Source: Pseudomonadota bacterium
GTDB taxonomy: Bacteria > Pseudomonadota > Alphaproteobacteria > Rhizobiales > Rhizobiaceae
Length of the DNA stretch: 64,000 nucleotides
Reading direction: 5' to 3'
Assembly (NCBI GenBank): GCA_020161665.1
Contig: JAIUPA010000021.1
Span: forward strand, 1 to 64,000
How positions within the stretch are numbered: position 1 is the first letter of the stretch; the number at the start of each line of letters is the position of its first letter. Positions 44,330 through 54,014 of this stretch are shown piece by piece. The translations under genes and the position numbers were made by a program. The notes below the pieces were generated by a model, which did not search any database, was not told where the DNA came from, and saw only the letters and a program-made list of their open reading frames with translations.

Positions 44330-45286
44330 TCAGGCGTCCGTTACCGGCGTATCCTCAGCGACCACGCGACCGATGCCGCTCTTTTGCGCCCATTCGCGGA
44401 TCACGCCGCCCAATTCGCGAAACTCTGCGGCACGCGAGGAATTCTTGCGCCAGCAAAGACCGATTTCGCGCAATGTTTCGCCATCGGCAAGCGGCCTTGT
44501 GGTGACGTTGCTTTCATTGAGAAGGCCGCTGGCGATCGCCAGTTCCGGCACAAGCGTGACGCCCAGACCTTCGGCCACCATCGCCACCAGCGTGTAAAGG
44601 CTTGTGCCCTGAAAGGTGGTGATGGCCTGCCCCGGCAGCGCTTTCAAGAACGGCAGGGCGTGGCTGTGCAGGCAATGGTCCTTTTCCAAAAGCATGACCG
44701 ACACATCGCGCACATCGTCCGCAGCAATGGCGTCCAGCGCGGAAAGCCGGTCATTGGGATTGCAGGCGACGCGGTAGCCATCCTTGAACAGCATGAAGGT
44801 CTCGCAGCCTTCGGCATTGTACGGGAAGGCCATCAGCACCAGATCCAGCCGCCCGGCCTGCAGGCGCTCCAGAAGTTCCGCCGTCTTGTCCTCACGCAAA
44901 ATGAGCCGCATGTCGGTATAGCGGTTGATGATATGCGGCACGAGTTTGGGCAGCAGAAAGGGGCCGATGGTGGGAATGACGCCGAGTTCCAGACGCCCGG
45001 ACAGGGGATTGGCGGCGCGGGCACCGATCTCCAGCAACTCATCGACATCGCGCAGGATAAAGCGGGCGCGCTCGACGATCCGACGCCCGACCGGAGTAAT
45101 GACCACCGAACGCTTGGTGCGCTCCGCAACCGGCACGCCCAGCATGTTCTCCAGCTCCTGGATGCCCGCGCTCAAGGTGGATTGCGTGACCTGACACACG
45201 TCTGCAGCCGCGCCGAAGTGAAGATGATCGGCCAGCGCAACGAGATAGCGCAGCTGTCGCAGATTGGGCAACGGCCTCAAACTCAA
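44330..45286 (-). CDS. LysR-type regulator, OxyR-like with one redox cysteine
   Basis: About 318 residues. The N-terminal helix-turn-helix reads LHFGAAADVCQVTQSTLSAGIQELE. The effector domain carries KDHCLHSHALPFLKAL, matching OxyR around peroxidatic Cys199 (GHC), but the position of the second cysteine (208) is Leu. The start is uncertain: a TTG at 45286 follows AAAGGGG closely and fits OxyR length, a second TTG at 45280 is better spaced, and the frame stays open to 45343. No catalase or ahpC gene is adjacent. It may sense peroxide by a one-cysteine route (inference). Confidence 0.8.
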   Translation of the reverse strand: MSLRPLPNLRQLRYLVALADHLHFGAAADVCQVTQSTLSAGIQELENMLGVPVAERTKRSVVITPVGRRIVERARFILRDVDELLEIGARAANPLSGRLELGVIPTIGPFLLPKLVPHIINRYTDMRLILREDKTAELLERLQAGRLDLVLMAFPYNAEGCETFMLFKDGYRVACNPNDRLSALDAIAADDVRDVSVMLLEKDHCLHSHALPFLKALPGQAITTFQGTSLYTLVAMVAEGLGVTLVPELAIASGLLNESNVTTRPLADGETLREIGLCWRKNSSRAAEFRELGGVIREWAQKSGIGRVVAEDTPVTDA

Positions 45287-45462
45287 CACCCCTTTGAAAA
45301 GCAACGGCTTCTCCGGGCCGCCTTTTGACATTCTATCGCACAAGAAATCCAGGCGCGCAAATGGCTTGGCATCGGGTCAGGATCGCGTTTGCCCGGGCTT
45401 GGAAGTGCGCTAAGAGTGTGTTCCCTCCTCCCCTGATGAGGATGATCGCACAGGACTTGCCC

Positions 45463-46278
45463 ATGAGCCGCATTCTGGTTGCCGGAAATATCAATCACGA
45501 CTGCATCTGGCATCTTGATCGCCCCCTGTCTTCCGGGGCGCGTCTGTCCTGCCTGTCGCGCGAAACGCGGCTCGGTGGCGGGGCCTACCACACCGGCATG
45601 GAGCTTTTGCGGCTTGGGGCAACGGTTCTGATCGCCGGAACGCTGATGGATGACGAGGCAGGACGGCAGGCACTCGCCAGCCTTCGCCAATCCGGCTTTG
45701 ACACCACGCATGTCACCATGACACCCGGCGTCACGCAAAGCGCCGATATCCTGCTCGACCCGCGCGGCGAGCGCACCATCATCGCCCCGCCGGGACGCAT
45801 GCGTGCGCCGGTTTCGCTCAACGGGCCGGTGTCTGTGGATGCGGTCTATGTGAATGCGTCGGCCTGTGCAGACGACCTGCTGGCCGCGATGGAAGCGACG
45901 ACCTTTTCCATGGCGCAGTTTCCGAGCCGGCCAGACCCGCGACCTGCTGACCTGTTGATCGGCTCTGCCGCCGATCTCAAGAGCCGCAGCCTGCCGGATC
46001 TCTGGCAGGACAGTCGCATGATTGCCGGATCACGGCTCTCGCATCTGGTGATCACCGACGGGCCGGGGCCGGTGCGCATTTTCAATGGTGAGAAGATCGA
46101 ACGGGCCAACCCACCCGGTCGGCTTTCGGTTCCCGACACCATCGGGGCCGGCGACACCTTCGCCGGAGCCCTTCTCCACGGGGTGCTTACCGGGCAACGA
46201 GTACGGGACGCCGCCATGGAAGCCTGCCGCCTGACGCAGGCTTTCCTGATGGCACGCGCAACGATCAGGGAACGATAA
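45463..46278 (+). CDS. PfkB family carbohydrate kinase
   Basis: A 271-residue ribokinase-fold protein. It opens with the strand [12 protein letters not shown], has the glycine-rich [13 protein letters not shown] motif (about 37), and the C-terminal catalytic signature [16 protein letters not shown] (about 226, with the base Asp). The substrate is not evident; it is shorter than most ribokinases. Start is the ATG at 45463, with GGA 9 bases before; upstream in-frame ATGs look non-coding. Its last 14 bases overlap the end of argB on the opposite strand. Confidence 0.85.
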   Translation: MSRILVAGNINHDCIWHLDRPLSSGARLSCLSRETRLGGGAYHTGMELLRLGATVLIAGTLMDDEAGRQALASLRQSGFDTTHVTMTPGVTQSADILLDPRGERTIIAPPGRMRAPVSLNGPVSVDAVYVNASACADDLLAAMEATTFSMAQFPSRPDPRPADLLIGSAADLKSRSLPDLWQDSRMIAGSRLSHLVITDGPGPVRIFNGEKIERANPPGRLSVPDTIGAGDTFAGALLHGVLTGQRVRDAAMEACRLTQAFLMARATIRER

Positions 46279-47152
46279 GCGTTCCGGCACCACGCTGCGT
46301 GAAGATTTCCAGAAGCACGGCGTGCGAGGTCTTGCCGTTCAGGATGACCACGCCCTCAACGCCCGCCTTGATCGCATCAATGCAGGTTTCGACCTTCGGG
46401 ATCATGCCGCCGGAAATCGTGCCGTCGGCAATGAGACGGCGGGCTTCGGCCACCGACAGTTCCTTGATCAGTTCACCCTTGGCATCGAGCACGCCCGGCA
46501 CATCGGTCAAGAACAGCAGGCGCGTGGCGCGCAGCGCACCGGCAATTGCACCGGCAAAGGTATCGGCATTGATGTTGTAGGTATGGCCATCACGACCCGG
46601 AGCAACGGGAGCGATGACCGGGATCATTTCGGACTTGGCCAGGAGATCGAGAAGCGTGCGATCCACTTCCACCACTTCGCCGACGAAACCGAGATCAAGA
46701 ACGCGCTCAATGTTGGAATCAGGATCGCGAACCGTCTTCTGGGCCTTTTCGGCGAAGACCATGTTGCCATCCTTGCCGCAAAGGCCGATGGCCCATTCGC
46801 CCGTCTGGTTGATGAGGGCGACGATCTCCTTGTTGATCGAACCGGCGAGAACCATTTCGACGATTTCAACCGTCTTCTGGTCGGTGACGCGCAGGCCGCC
46901 TTCGAACTTCGATTCAATGCCCATTTTGGTCAGCATGGCACCGATCTGCGGTCCACCGCCATGAACGACAATCGGATTGACGCCCGACTGCTTGAGAAGG
47001 GCGATGTCACCCGCAAAAGCCTTGCCCAGTTCGGCATTGCCCATGGCGTGACCGCCATACTTCACCACGATGGTCTTGTTCTCGTAGCGCTGCATGAAGG
47101 GCAGCGCCTGTGCCAGCAACCGGGCCTGAATTTCACTTTCGGAAGCGCTCAT
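46265..47152 (-). CDS. argB: Acetylglutamate kinase
   Basis: A 295-residue amino-acid kinase, second step of arginine synthesis. Motifs: VVKYGGHAM (about 28), VVHGGGPQI (about 60), [14 protein letters not shown] (about 195) and [11 protein letters not shown] (about 244). The ATG at 47152 has GGGGA upstream, while the open frame reaches 47308. It is separated from engB by an oppositely oriented anti-sigma-like gene, where relatives usually have engB-argB side by side (recalled). Confidence 0.95.
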   Translation of the reverse strand: MSASESEIQARLLAQALPFMQRYENKTIVVKYGGHAMGNAELGKAFAGDIALLKQSGVNPIVVHGGGPQIGAMLTKMGIESKFEGGLRVTDQKTVEIVEMVLAGSINKEIVALINQTGEWAIGLCGKDGNMVFAEKAQKTVRDPDSNIERVLDLGFVGEVVEVDRTLLDLLAKSEMIPVIAPVAPGRDGHTYNINADTFAGAIAGALRATRLLFLTDVPGVLDAKGELIKELSVAEARRLIADGTISGGMIPKVETCIDAIKAGVEGVVILNGKTSHAVLLEIFTQRGAGTLIVP

Positions 47153-47348
47153 CTTGTCCCCCACGCAAAGAATGTTCGCGCGTCTTTTAGAACAAGTCGC
47201 GGCCATAGGGAATAATCCCCGATGAATATCGCAAGCGGGCCCGCAGATTGTCGCAAGCCCCGCCGAAACGATTGACAGACGGGGCAAAGCAGAGGAAACC
47301 TCAATCAAAAGGATGTGTCGAAAAGATGCACGTGGAGGAAGTCAGGGC

Positions 47349-47927
47349 ATGTCTAAAACCGAAGGCGGAACCGGGAGCGGTATCTCCGACGAAGTGCTGG
47401 CCGGCGAATATGTGCTTGGCGCGCTTCCGGCCGAGCGCGCCCGGCGGGTTGAAGCGCGCCTTGCGACGGACGGCCATTTCGCGAGCATCGTGCAGCGCTG
47501 GCAGGACAATCTGGCCGAAACCACCTTTAACGAAGACGATGACCGCTGGCAGACGCTTGCTTTCGCGCCAGAACGCTCACGGCGCGCGGGCATTACAAGC
47601 CACAGGGCAAGCCTTATCTGGCGCAGCCTGCTTCTGACCGGCCTGTGCCTTGCCGGGGCCTATACGGTGTTCGAGGCGCTTGCCCCAAAGGCCGCCGTTT
47701 CGCTTGCCTCGACAAACGGTCTTGCGTCGCCGATCTATGAAGCGTCGACGGGTAGCGTGAGCCTGCCGGATATTCGCGAACCAGCCCGCATCTGGTTGAT
47801 CGGGATGGATAACCAAGCCCATCTTCTGGGAGAAATTGCGCCGGGAAGCCGCCTTCTTCTGTCGGCGGACATGCAGGCGATGATGGGCAAGGGCGCGAGC
47901 CTGGCCACCGCACCCGCCACCCGCTGA
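47349..47927 (+). CDS. Anti-sigma factor-like membrane protein (RskA-type)
   Basis: A 192-residue protein. The N-terminal cytoplasmic part (GEYVLGALPAERARRVEARLATDG) resembles the N-terminal domain of RskA/anti-sigma-K proteins. One membrane helix follows (about 87-108, LIWRSLLLTGLCLAGAYTVF) and then a ~85-residue periplasmic part with ARIWLIGMDNQAHLLGEIAPGSRLLL, like the RskA domain but short. The Cys/His zinc motif of ZAS domains is absent. No sigma factor gene is adjacent, so its partner is unknown. Its TGA and the engB TGA abut to form TGATCA. ATG at 47349 follows GGAGG. Confidence 0.78.
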   Translation: MSKTEGGTGSGISDEVLAGEYVLGALPAERARRVEARLATDGHFASIVQRWQDNLAETTFNEDDDRWQTLAFAPERSRRAGITSHRASLIWRSLLLTGLCLAGAYTVFEALAPKAAVSLASTNGLASPIYEASTGSVSLPDIREPARIWLIGMDNQAHLLGEIAPGSRLLLSADMQAMMGKGASLATAPATR

Positions 47928-48587
47928 TCAGCCGGAAAGGCCGAGCGTGCGGGCAATTTCGGCCCGCAATTCATCGAGACCAGCCGCCTTTTCAGACGAT
48001 GTCGCCAGAATTTCGGGATAGGCGGCCGGTCGCTTGGCGATCTTCTTTGCCGTATCCGCCATCAGCGTCGGCACATCCGCAGCCCTGATCTTGTCGGTCT
48101 TCGTCAGAACGATCTGATAGGAGACGGCGGCCTTGTCGAGCAGGCTCAACACTTCCTCATCGTTCTTCTTGATACCGTGGCGGCTGTCGATCAGCACATA
48201 GACGCGCTTCAGCGTGGCGCGACCGCGCAGGTAGTCAAACACCAGCTTGGTCCAGGCATCGACCTGCTCCTTCGGCGCCTGCGCATAGCCATAACCCGGC
48301 ATGTCCACGAGGGCGGCAGGCGGCAGGTCGTCTTCCCCGCCCGAATAGCCATCCGGCACGAAGTAGTTGAGTTCCTGCGTGCGGCCCGGCTTGTTGGACG
48401 TGCGGGCGAGTCCCTTTTGACCGACAAGGGCGTTGATCAGCGAGGACTTGCCGACATTGGAGCGCCCCGCAAAGGCGATCTCCAGCGGGCCTTCCGGCGG
48501 CAGAAACTTCATGGCAGGAACGCCGCGGATGAAAATCCACGGATTGCCGAAGATCGGACGTGGGGTCTTGCTGCCGGTCTCGGTCAT
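47928..48587 (-). CDS. engB: Ribosome biogenesis GTPase EngB (YihA/YsxC)
   Basis: A 219-residue GTPase needed for 50S assembly. G1 is [10 protein letters not shown] (about 41), G3 DMPGYGYA (about 96), G4 TKTDK (about 161), and G5 is near ATSSEKAAG (about 193). Start at ATG 48587; ribosome-binding site weak. It follows yidC on the same strand but a strong terminator lies between them. Confidence 0.95.
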   Translation of the reverse strand: MTETGSKTPRPIFGNPWIFIRGVPAMKFLPPEGPLEIAFAGRSNVGKSSLINALVGQKGLARTSNKPGRTQELNYFVPDGYSGGEDDLPPAALVDMPGYGYAQAPKEQVDAWTKLVFDYLRGRATLKRVYVLIDSRHGIKKNDEEVLSLLDKAAVSYQIVLTKTDKIRAADVPTLMADTAKKIAKRPAAYPEILATSSEKAAGLDELRAEIARTLGLSG

Positions 48588-48674
48588 GGTCGTCAACTCT
48601 CTGCCGTTGGTCGCAAAGCACTTCCAGCGCACAGGCGGAAAGGCTTCATCAGAATATTATTGCACATTGCAAAA

Positions 48675-48702
48675 CGAAAACCCCGGGGTGCGCCCCGGGG
48701 TT
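48675..48702 (-). terminator. yidC terminator
   Basis: On the minus strand AACCCCGGGG-CGCA-CCCCGGGGTT is followed by TTCGTTTT. It lies 10 bases after the yidC stop. Confidence 0.88.
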
Positions 48703-48711
48703 CTGAACGGA

Positions 48712-50529
48712 TCAGGCATCCGGTGTCTTTGGCGCTTTTCGGCGGAACAGGTTCTTCAGATTGTCGAACAGTTCGATTTTCGCCCCGTGGCGCTTCATGA
48801 TCACGGCCTGCTGGGTCACCGAAAGCGTGTTGTTCCACGCCCAGTAGATCACCAGACCAGCCGGGAAGCTGGCCAGCATGAAGGTGAAGATCAGCGGCAT
48901 CCAGTTGAACACCATGGCCTGCGTCGCATCGGCCGGAGCCGGGTTCATGCGCATCTGCACGAACATGGTGATGCCCATGATGATCGGCCAGATGCCGAGG
49001 TGCAGCATGGTCGGAGCCTCAAACGGAAGCAGGCCGAACAGGTTGACGAAGCTCGTCGGATCCGGGGCCGAAAGATCCTGAATCCAGCCAAAGAACGGTG
49101 CGTGGCGCATTTCGATGGTGACGTAAATCACCTTGTAGAGCGCGAAGAACACCGGGATCTGCAGAACCACGGGCCAGCAACCGGCCAGAGGATTGATCTT
49201 CTCGGTCTTGTAAAGCTCCATCATGGCCTGCTGCAGGGCCATGCGGTCATCGCCAAACTTGGCCTTCAGCTCTTCCATCTTCGGCTGCACGCGCTTCATG
49301 TTGGCCATGGAGGCGTATTGGCGGTTGGCGATGGGGAAGAACAGAACCTTCACCACAACCGTCGTCAGCATGATGGCGAGGCCGAAGTTGCCGATGAAGC
49401 GGTAGAAATAGTCCATCATCGCAAACATCGGCTTGGTGATGAAGTAGAACCAGCCCCAGTCGATCATCAGATCGAAGCGCGGAATGGAATACTGCTTCTC
49501 GTACTGACCGATGATCGGCACTTCCTTGGCACCAGCGAAGATGCGCGTCTTGACTTCCAGCGGCTGGGCAGTTGCAACCGTGACGTCATCGCCACGGTAA
49601 TCAGCCTGATAGCGCGGTGAGCCATCCGTGAAGCGCGAGAAGCGCGACGTGAAGGCCGTCGACTGCGGCGGAACGAGTGCCGCGCCCCAGTACTTGTCGG
49701 TAATGCCGAGCCAGCCGCCGGTGGCCTTTTCGTTTTCGAACGGCTTGTCTTCGACCTTCTTGTAGGCCTCTTCGATGTAGGAACCATCGGTGCCGATGAC
49801 GCCAAGGAAGCCTTCGTGCAGCACGTAGACGGACGGCGTCGTCGGCTTGTTGGCGCGCGTGATGCGGCCATAGGAAGCAATCGTCACCGGCTCCTGGCCT
49901 GCGTTTTCAACGCGGTCGGTCAGCGTGAAGAGGTAATGTTCGTCCACCTCGATCTTGCGGGTGAAGACAACGCCCTTTTCGTTGGTCCAACGCAGCGTGA
50001 CCGGCGTGGTCGGCGTCAGCTTGTCGCCTTCCGCCACATCCCAAACCGTTGTCGGGCCGGGCACGGCGCCGGAATTGTCGCTTTTCACGAAGCCGACTTC
50101 GGCAAAATAGCTGTCCTTGGTGTTGGCCGGATTGAAGAGCGTGATGATCGGGCTCTTGTCGTCCACCGTCTCATGGTAACCCTTCAGGCGGACGTCATCG
50201 AGGCGAGCGCCTGCCAGATTGAGCGAACCTGTGATGGAGGGCGTATCAATTTCAACGCGCTTGGTCGAAGCGATGGCTTCCTCGCGGCTGACGATACCGG
50301 CAGAGGCCGCATCCGCTGCGGGGGCTGCCGTCGTCGTGGTGCCGGAAGCGGCAGGGGTCGCAGGGGCTGCAGCACCCGGCTCGCTCGATTCCACCTTCGT
50401 CTGCGCGGCCAGCTGCGCTTCAGCGGCGCGGCGCTCGGCAAGGCGCGGATTCATGTAGAGGAACTGCCAGGCGAGCACGATCAGCGCTGACAGGGCAATC
50501 GCCACCATATAATTGCGGTTCTTTTCCAT
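48712..50529 (-). CDS. yidC: Membrane protein insertase YidC
   Basis: A 605-residue inner-membrane insertase. The N-terminal anchor helix (about 7-22) is followed by an Ala/Pro-rich linker and the large periplasmic beta domain (about 80-360). The conserved five-helix core then begins with DWGWFYFITKPMF and includes RQYASMANMKRVQPKMEELKAKFGDD (about 408-433). It inserts proteins with or without SecYEG. The ATG at 50529 overlaps the rnpA stop (TGATG); a GTG one codon earlier is an alternative. Confidence 0.95.
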   Translation of the reverse strand: MEKNRNYMVAIALSALIVLAWQFLYMNPRLAERRAAEAQLAAQTKVESSEPGAAAPATPAASGTTTTAAPAADAASAGIVSREEAIASTKRVEIDTPSITGSLNLAGARLDDVRLKGYHETVDDKSPIITLFNPANTKDSYFAEVGFVKSDNSGAVPGPTTVWDVAEGDKLTPTTPVTLRWTNEKGVVFTRKIEVDEHYLFTLTDRVENAGQEPVTIASYGRITRANKPTTPSVYVLHEGFLGVIGTDGSYIEEAYKKVEDKPFENEKATGGWLGITDKYWGAALVPPQSTAFTSRFSRFTDGSPRYQADYRGDDVTVATAQPLEVKTRIFAGAKEVPIIGQYEKQYSIPRFDLMIDWGWFYFITKPMFAMMDYFYRFIGNFGLAIMLTTVVVKVLFFPIANRQYASMANMKRVQPKMEELKAKFGDDRMALQQAMMELYKTEKINPLAGCWPVVLQIPVFFALYKVIYVTIEMRHAPFFGWIQDLSAPDPTSFVNLFGLLPFEAPTMLHLGIWPIIMGITMFVQMRMNPAPADATQAMVFNWMPLIFTFMLASFPAGLVIYWAWNNTLSVTQQAVIMKRHGAKIELFDNLKNLFRRKAPKTPDA

Positions 50530-50921
50530 CACTCTTTCCTGCGACCGTTGTCCCGGCTTCGCCCCGGGCCCGGCCTGTTTTTGACGCGCGCAACAAGTTC
50601 GCTGGCAAGTCGCTCGAACGGCACGCCGAGCGCCTCGCGGCGGGCGACGACCACATAATCATGTCCGGGCTGCATTGCAATTGCGGCATGAAGCCTGACG
50701 GCTTCTTTCAGTCGCCGCTTCATGCGGTTGCGCTGAACCGCATTGCCCTGCTTCTTCGTGACGGTAAAGCCAGCGCGAGGCAGCAGGTCCGGATCTTTCC
50801 GATCAAGGACCTCAAGAAGAAAGAAAGGCCCGCGACGTTTTTCGCCCTCTCGGACGGCGAGGAATTCCGGCCGGCTTTTCAGCCGCCCGGGCTTTCGTTC
50901 GGCGGTTTTGGAATCCGTCAT
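50529..50921 (-). CDS. rnpA: Ribonuclease P protein component
   Basis: A 130-residue basic protein. The hallmark RNR motif is [17 protein letters not shown] (about 59), preceded by [13 protein letters not shown]. With the RNase P RNA it matures tRNA 5' ends. ATG at 50921 has GGAG 9 bases upstream; the open frame begins at 51041. Placed between rpmH and yidC, as is usual in bacteria. Confidence 0.94.
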   Translation of the reverse strand: MTDSKTAERKPGRLKSRPEFLAVREGEKRRGPFFLLEVLDRKDPDLLPRAGFTVTKKQGNAVQRNRMKRRLKEAVRLHAAIAMQPGHDYVVVARREALGVPFERLASELVARVKNRPGPGRSRDNGRRKE

Positions 50922-51075
50922 TCGGCTTTCGCTCCGCAAGATCGCTGCACTTTTCAGGCACGGATCAGAACGTCCAATCCCGCGGGGCCGGTTTCGGCTC
51001 CCGAATGCGGCGGCCAATGGGCCAACCGCATCATCAGGCAAATCCCGGTGCGTCAGCGCCGGGATTTGAGGTCAA

Positions 51076-51216
51076 TCAGGCCGACAGACGCTTGCGACCG
51101 CGAGCGCGGCGAGCGTTGAGAACGGCGCGACCGCCCTTGGTGGCCATGCGGGCACGGAAGCCGTGGCGACGCTTGCGAACAAGCTTGGACGGCTGATAGG
51201 TACGCTTCGTAGACAT
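51076..51216 (-). CDS. rpmH: 50S ribosomal protein L34
   Basis: A 46-residue, very basic protein: [20 protein letters not shown], then [21 protein letters not shown], a near-perfect L34 match. It is read on the minus strand from ATG 51216 to TGA 51076. It is first in rpmH-rnpA-yidC; no dnaA lies upstream, as expected for alphaproteobacteria. Confidence 0.97.
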   Translation of the reverse strand: MSTKRTYQPSKLVRKRRHGFRARMATKGGRAVLNARRARGRKRLSA

Positions 51217-51487
51217 TTATTTTAATACCGCGGAGTGCGGCCCTTCTTGGTTTGCATTCGCAATGAGCGTGGTTGCCGAACGGCAGCCGACCGCAATCGC
51301 GGGACAGGCTTGACCGGACGTGGGCGGCTTATAAGGGCAGAAAAGCGCCAAAGTCAATCACTGACGCCCTGAATTGGCGGGGCTGCCGCGCTTTTTAGCC
51401 CAGCGGCAGGCCATTCCAGGGGCCTTGTTCACGCCCAAGGTGATGTCAGGGGATGGAAATCACGACAGGCACCGTTACAATAGGGCC

Positions 51488-52987
51488 ATGATGCAGACCG
51501 GCGCACCAGAGGAACACAGGCAACAGACGGGCATTCCTCCGGATGCGCGAACCAACCTGCCCGGTTTTTTCAATGGCCTTTCCGGTCGTCTTCTCGCGTT
51601 GACGGTCGTGTTTGTCATGCTGGCCGAAGTCCTGATCTTCGTGCCCTCCGTGGCGGCCATGCGGCTGCGCTGGCTGCAGGACCGGCTGGCCGCTGCCGCA
51701 TCGGCGGGCATTGTGATCGACGGGCTACAAGCCGAACTTCCCGAGCAGGTGCAGGCGGATGCGCTGATCGCCACCGGCGCGCGGGCCATCGTCATCCGCA
51801 AGGATGGCACGTCGCGGCTGGTCGCGGCTTCCGAGGTGCCGGGGGAAGTCGACGCCCATTACGAAGTTTCCGGCGGCTACAGCCTCAGGGCCGTTGGCGA
51901 TGCGCTGGATACGCTCGTCTTTGGCGGCGGGCGGCTTGTGCGTGTGTTCGGCCCCATGGACGAGAGCGGCAACGCGACCATCGAAGTGGTGATGCCGGAC
52001 GACGCATTGCGCCGGGCCATGCTGACCTACTCACGCAACGTCTTCATCATTTCGCTGATTATCTCGCTCAGCACCGCCGGATTGATCTATCTCAGCATCA
52101 ACCGCCTGATGATCCGCCCGGTCCGCCGCCTGACGAACAATATGCAGGCCTTTGCCGCCGATCCGGAAAACCCGGCGCTGGTGATGAAGCCGGAATGCGG
52201 CCTTGATGAGGTGGCGATTGCCGGTCAGCATCTGGCCGCCATGCAGACGGAATTGCAACGCACCCTTCGCCAGCAGAAAAGCCTTGCCGAGCTTGGCCTT
52301 GCCGTTTCCAAGATCAATCACGACATGCGCAACATCCTGGCCTCCGCCCAGCTGATGTCCGACCGCCTTGTCGATGTGGACGATCCGCTGGTGCGCAACT
52401 TCGCGCCGAAGCTCTTGCGCACCATTGACCGCGCCGTCGGCTATACCAGCGAAGTGCTTTCCTACGGGCAGGCTGGCGAGGCCGAACCCAAACGGCGGAT
52501 TTTCCCCCTCGCCGAACTGGTGCGGGAAGTGCGCGATATGCTGGGCCTTGATCCGACGGCAGGCATCGACTTCCGCATCGACATTGACCCCGGTCTCGAG
52601 ATCGATGCCGACAGCGAGCAGATGTTCCGCATCGTCAACAATCTCTGCCGGAACGCGCATCAGGCGCTATCCTCTCCCGGAACGGACCCGGCGCTCCTGA
52701 AGCGCATTACGGTCACAGCCGAACGGCGCGGCACCGTGGTGGCGGTCTCCGTGGATGACACCGGCCCCGGCATGCCGGACAAGGCACGCGAAAACCTGTT
52801 TCGCGCCTTTCGCGGCGGTGTGCGCTCCGGCGGCACCGGCCTTGGCCTTGCCATTGCCCGCGAACTGGTTCTGGCCCATGGCGGCACTATCGCGCTGGTC
52901 GAAAAATCCAGCCCCGGCACGGAATTCCGGCTGGAAATTCCAGACCGCCCCGTCTCGATGGAAGACTACCGCCAGCGCAAACTTTAA
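51488..52987 (+). CDS. Sensor histidine kinase (orphan)
   Basis: A 499-residue membrane kinase. Helix 1 (about 31-53), a ~120-residue periplasmic sensor part, helix 2 (about 180-200) and a HAMP-like linker lead to an H-box INHDMRNIL (about 278, His-Asp rather than His-Glu), the N-box NNLCRNAHQAL, G1 DDTGPGMP and G2 [12 protein letters not shown]. The start is either of two adjacent ATGs (51488 or 51491). No response regulator is nearby. It is divergent from rpmH. Confidence 0.85.
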   Translation: MMQTGAPEEHRQQTGIPPDARTNLPGFFNGLSGRLLALTVVFVMLAEVLIFVPSVAAMRLRWLQDRLAAAASAGIVIDGLQAELPEQVQADALIATGARAIVIRKDGTSRLVAASEVPGEVDAHYEVSGGYSLRAVGDALDTLVFGGGRLVRVFGPMDESGNATIEVVMPDDALRRAMLTYSRNVFIISLIISLSTAGLIYLSINRLMIRPVRRLTNNMQAFAADPENPALVMKPECGLDEVAIAGQHLAAMQTELQRTLRQQKSLAELGLAVSKINHDMRNILASAQLMSDRLVDVDDPLVRNFAPKLLRTIDRAVGYTSEVLSYGQAGEAEPKRRIFPLAELVREVRDMLGLDPTAGIDFRIDIDPGLEIDADSEQMFRIVNNLCRNAHQALSSPGTDPALLKRITVTAERRGTVVAVSVDDTGPGMPDKARENLFRAFRGGVRSGGTGLGLAIARELVLAHGGTIALVEKSSPGTEFRLEIPDRPVSMEDYRQRKL

Positions 52988-53117
52988 CAATTCCCGCAAA
53001 TTCAATGACTTCGGCAAGAATTTTGGAAAAAATGACGCCTTTGTCAAAAAACGCTCTTGCAATCATCCGGGCGACGCTTTAGAGGATCGCCACGCAAGCC
53101 GAGAGGCACTGCAGCGC

Positions 53118-53194
53118 GCACCCGTAGCTCAGCTGGATAGAGCACCAGACTACGAATCTGGGGGTCAGGAGTTCGAATCTCTTCGGGTGCGCCA
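53118..53194 (+). tRNA. tRNA-Arg (anticodon ACG)
   Basis: Acceptor stem GCACCCG/CGGGTGC, anticodon arm CCAGA-CTACGAA-TCTGG, T arm with GTTCGAATC, and encoded CCA (53192-53194). The following 53195-53362 shows no further gene. Confidence 0.96.
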
Positions 53195-53362
53195 TTTACT
53201 TTCCCCTTACATCAGCGCCCTTCAAACCTTGTCGGTTTCGATTTCGATTCGTGCGTTTGCAACGCCGGATACGCGCGGCGTTCTTTCTGCAGATCGCTGT
53301 CTGACGCTGGACTGGCGCTCTTCTCGCGCCAGCCCGCTCCTCTTCGACCCTCACGCGACGTC

Positions 53363-53947
53363 TTATGAGACGCAGGCGGGGACCTTGGTAGCCAGCTCGC
53401 TTGCCGAAACCAATCTGCGGATATCGAGATCTTGTGCCAGAATGAAGTAGCCGGACGCGTTGGCCTTCAGGATCGTTGTGCTCGGCAGCGCCCCTTCGGC
53501 GAGCGGGCCGCGATGGCAGGCATCGACGCCCGCGGAGATCGAGATGCTTTTGCTCCCGGATGCTTGCGCCGTTTCCGCCACGATGCGGCTGAGGCGCACC
53601 ATGTCAGTTGACGACAACTGATAGACAAAAAGCCCCTCATCCAGCCGCTGGAATTTGGCGACGGCAACCATCTCGGCGGACGTTGGCACGGCCTCGAGCG
53701 CGAAGGTCTCGGTGCGCCGTCCCCCTTGGGGAGCGCTGAGGCCGAGTGTCACCTTGACGCCACCGGGCTGCGGTTCGAGCCCCTTGGCCAGTCGTGCCAC
53801 GACACGTAGCTCCCTGGGATCGATATCGGCGACCGTCATGGCCGAGAGCCTGGCCATTGTCGCGGTGGGGACATGGCTCATAACATAAACACTTGCGCAG
53901 CCGGACAAGCTGGTTGCAAGGATGGTGAGGGCTGCGATTCGCAACAT
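53363..53947 (-). CDS. Hypothetical lipoprotein
   Basis: A 194-residue protein with a lipoprotein signal: LRIAALTILATSLSGC, with the lipobox Cys at 17. The mature part is mixed alpha/beta with no motif I recognise (ARLSAMTVADIDPRELRVVARL near the start). It is divergent from the DUF2975 gene, sharing the 67-base region that holds an ATTATCG palindrome. Function unknown. Confidence 0.75.
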   Translation of the reverse strand: MLRIAALTILATSLSGCASVYVMSHVPTATMARLSAMTVADIDPRELRVVARLAKGLEPQPGGVKVTLGLSAPQGGRRTETFALEAVPTSAEMVAVAKFQRLDEGLFVYQLSSTDMVRLSRIVAETAQASGSKSISISAGVDACHRGPLAEGALPSTTILKANASGYFILAQDLDIRRLVSASELATKVPACVS

Positions 53948-53950
53948 TCT

Positions 53951-53994
53951 TGACTGAACCTTTTAAGTTTAATAATTATCGTTTTGCGATAATA
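53951..53994 (+). promoter_or_regulatory. Promoter-operator of the DUF2975/HTH pair
   Basis: TTGACT (53951-53956) is a -35-like hexamer. ATTATCG-TTTTG-CGATAAT (53976-53994) is a perfect 7-bp inverted repeat 21 bases before the DUF2975 ATG, well placed for autoregulation by the HTH protein of the pair. Confidence 0.6.
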
Positions 53995-54014
53995 AATCAC
54001 ATTTCGAGGGCGCT

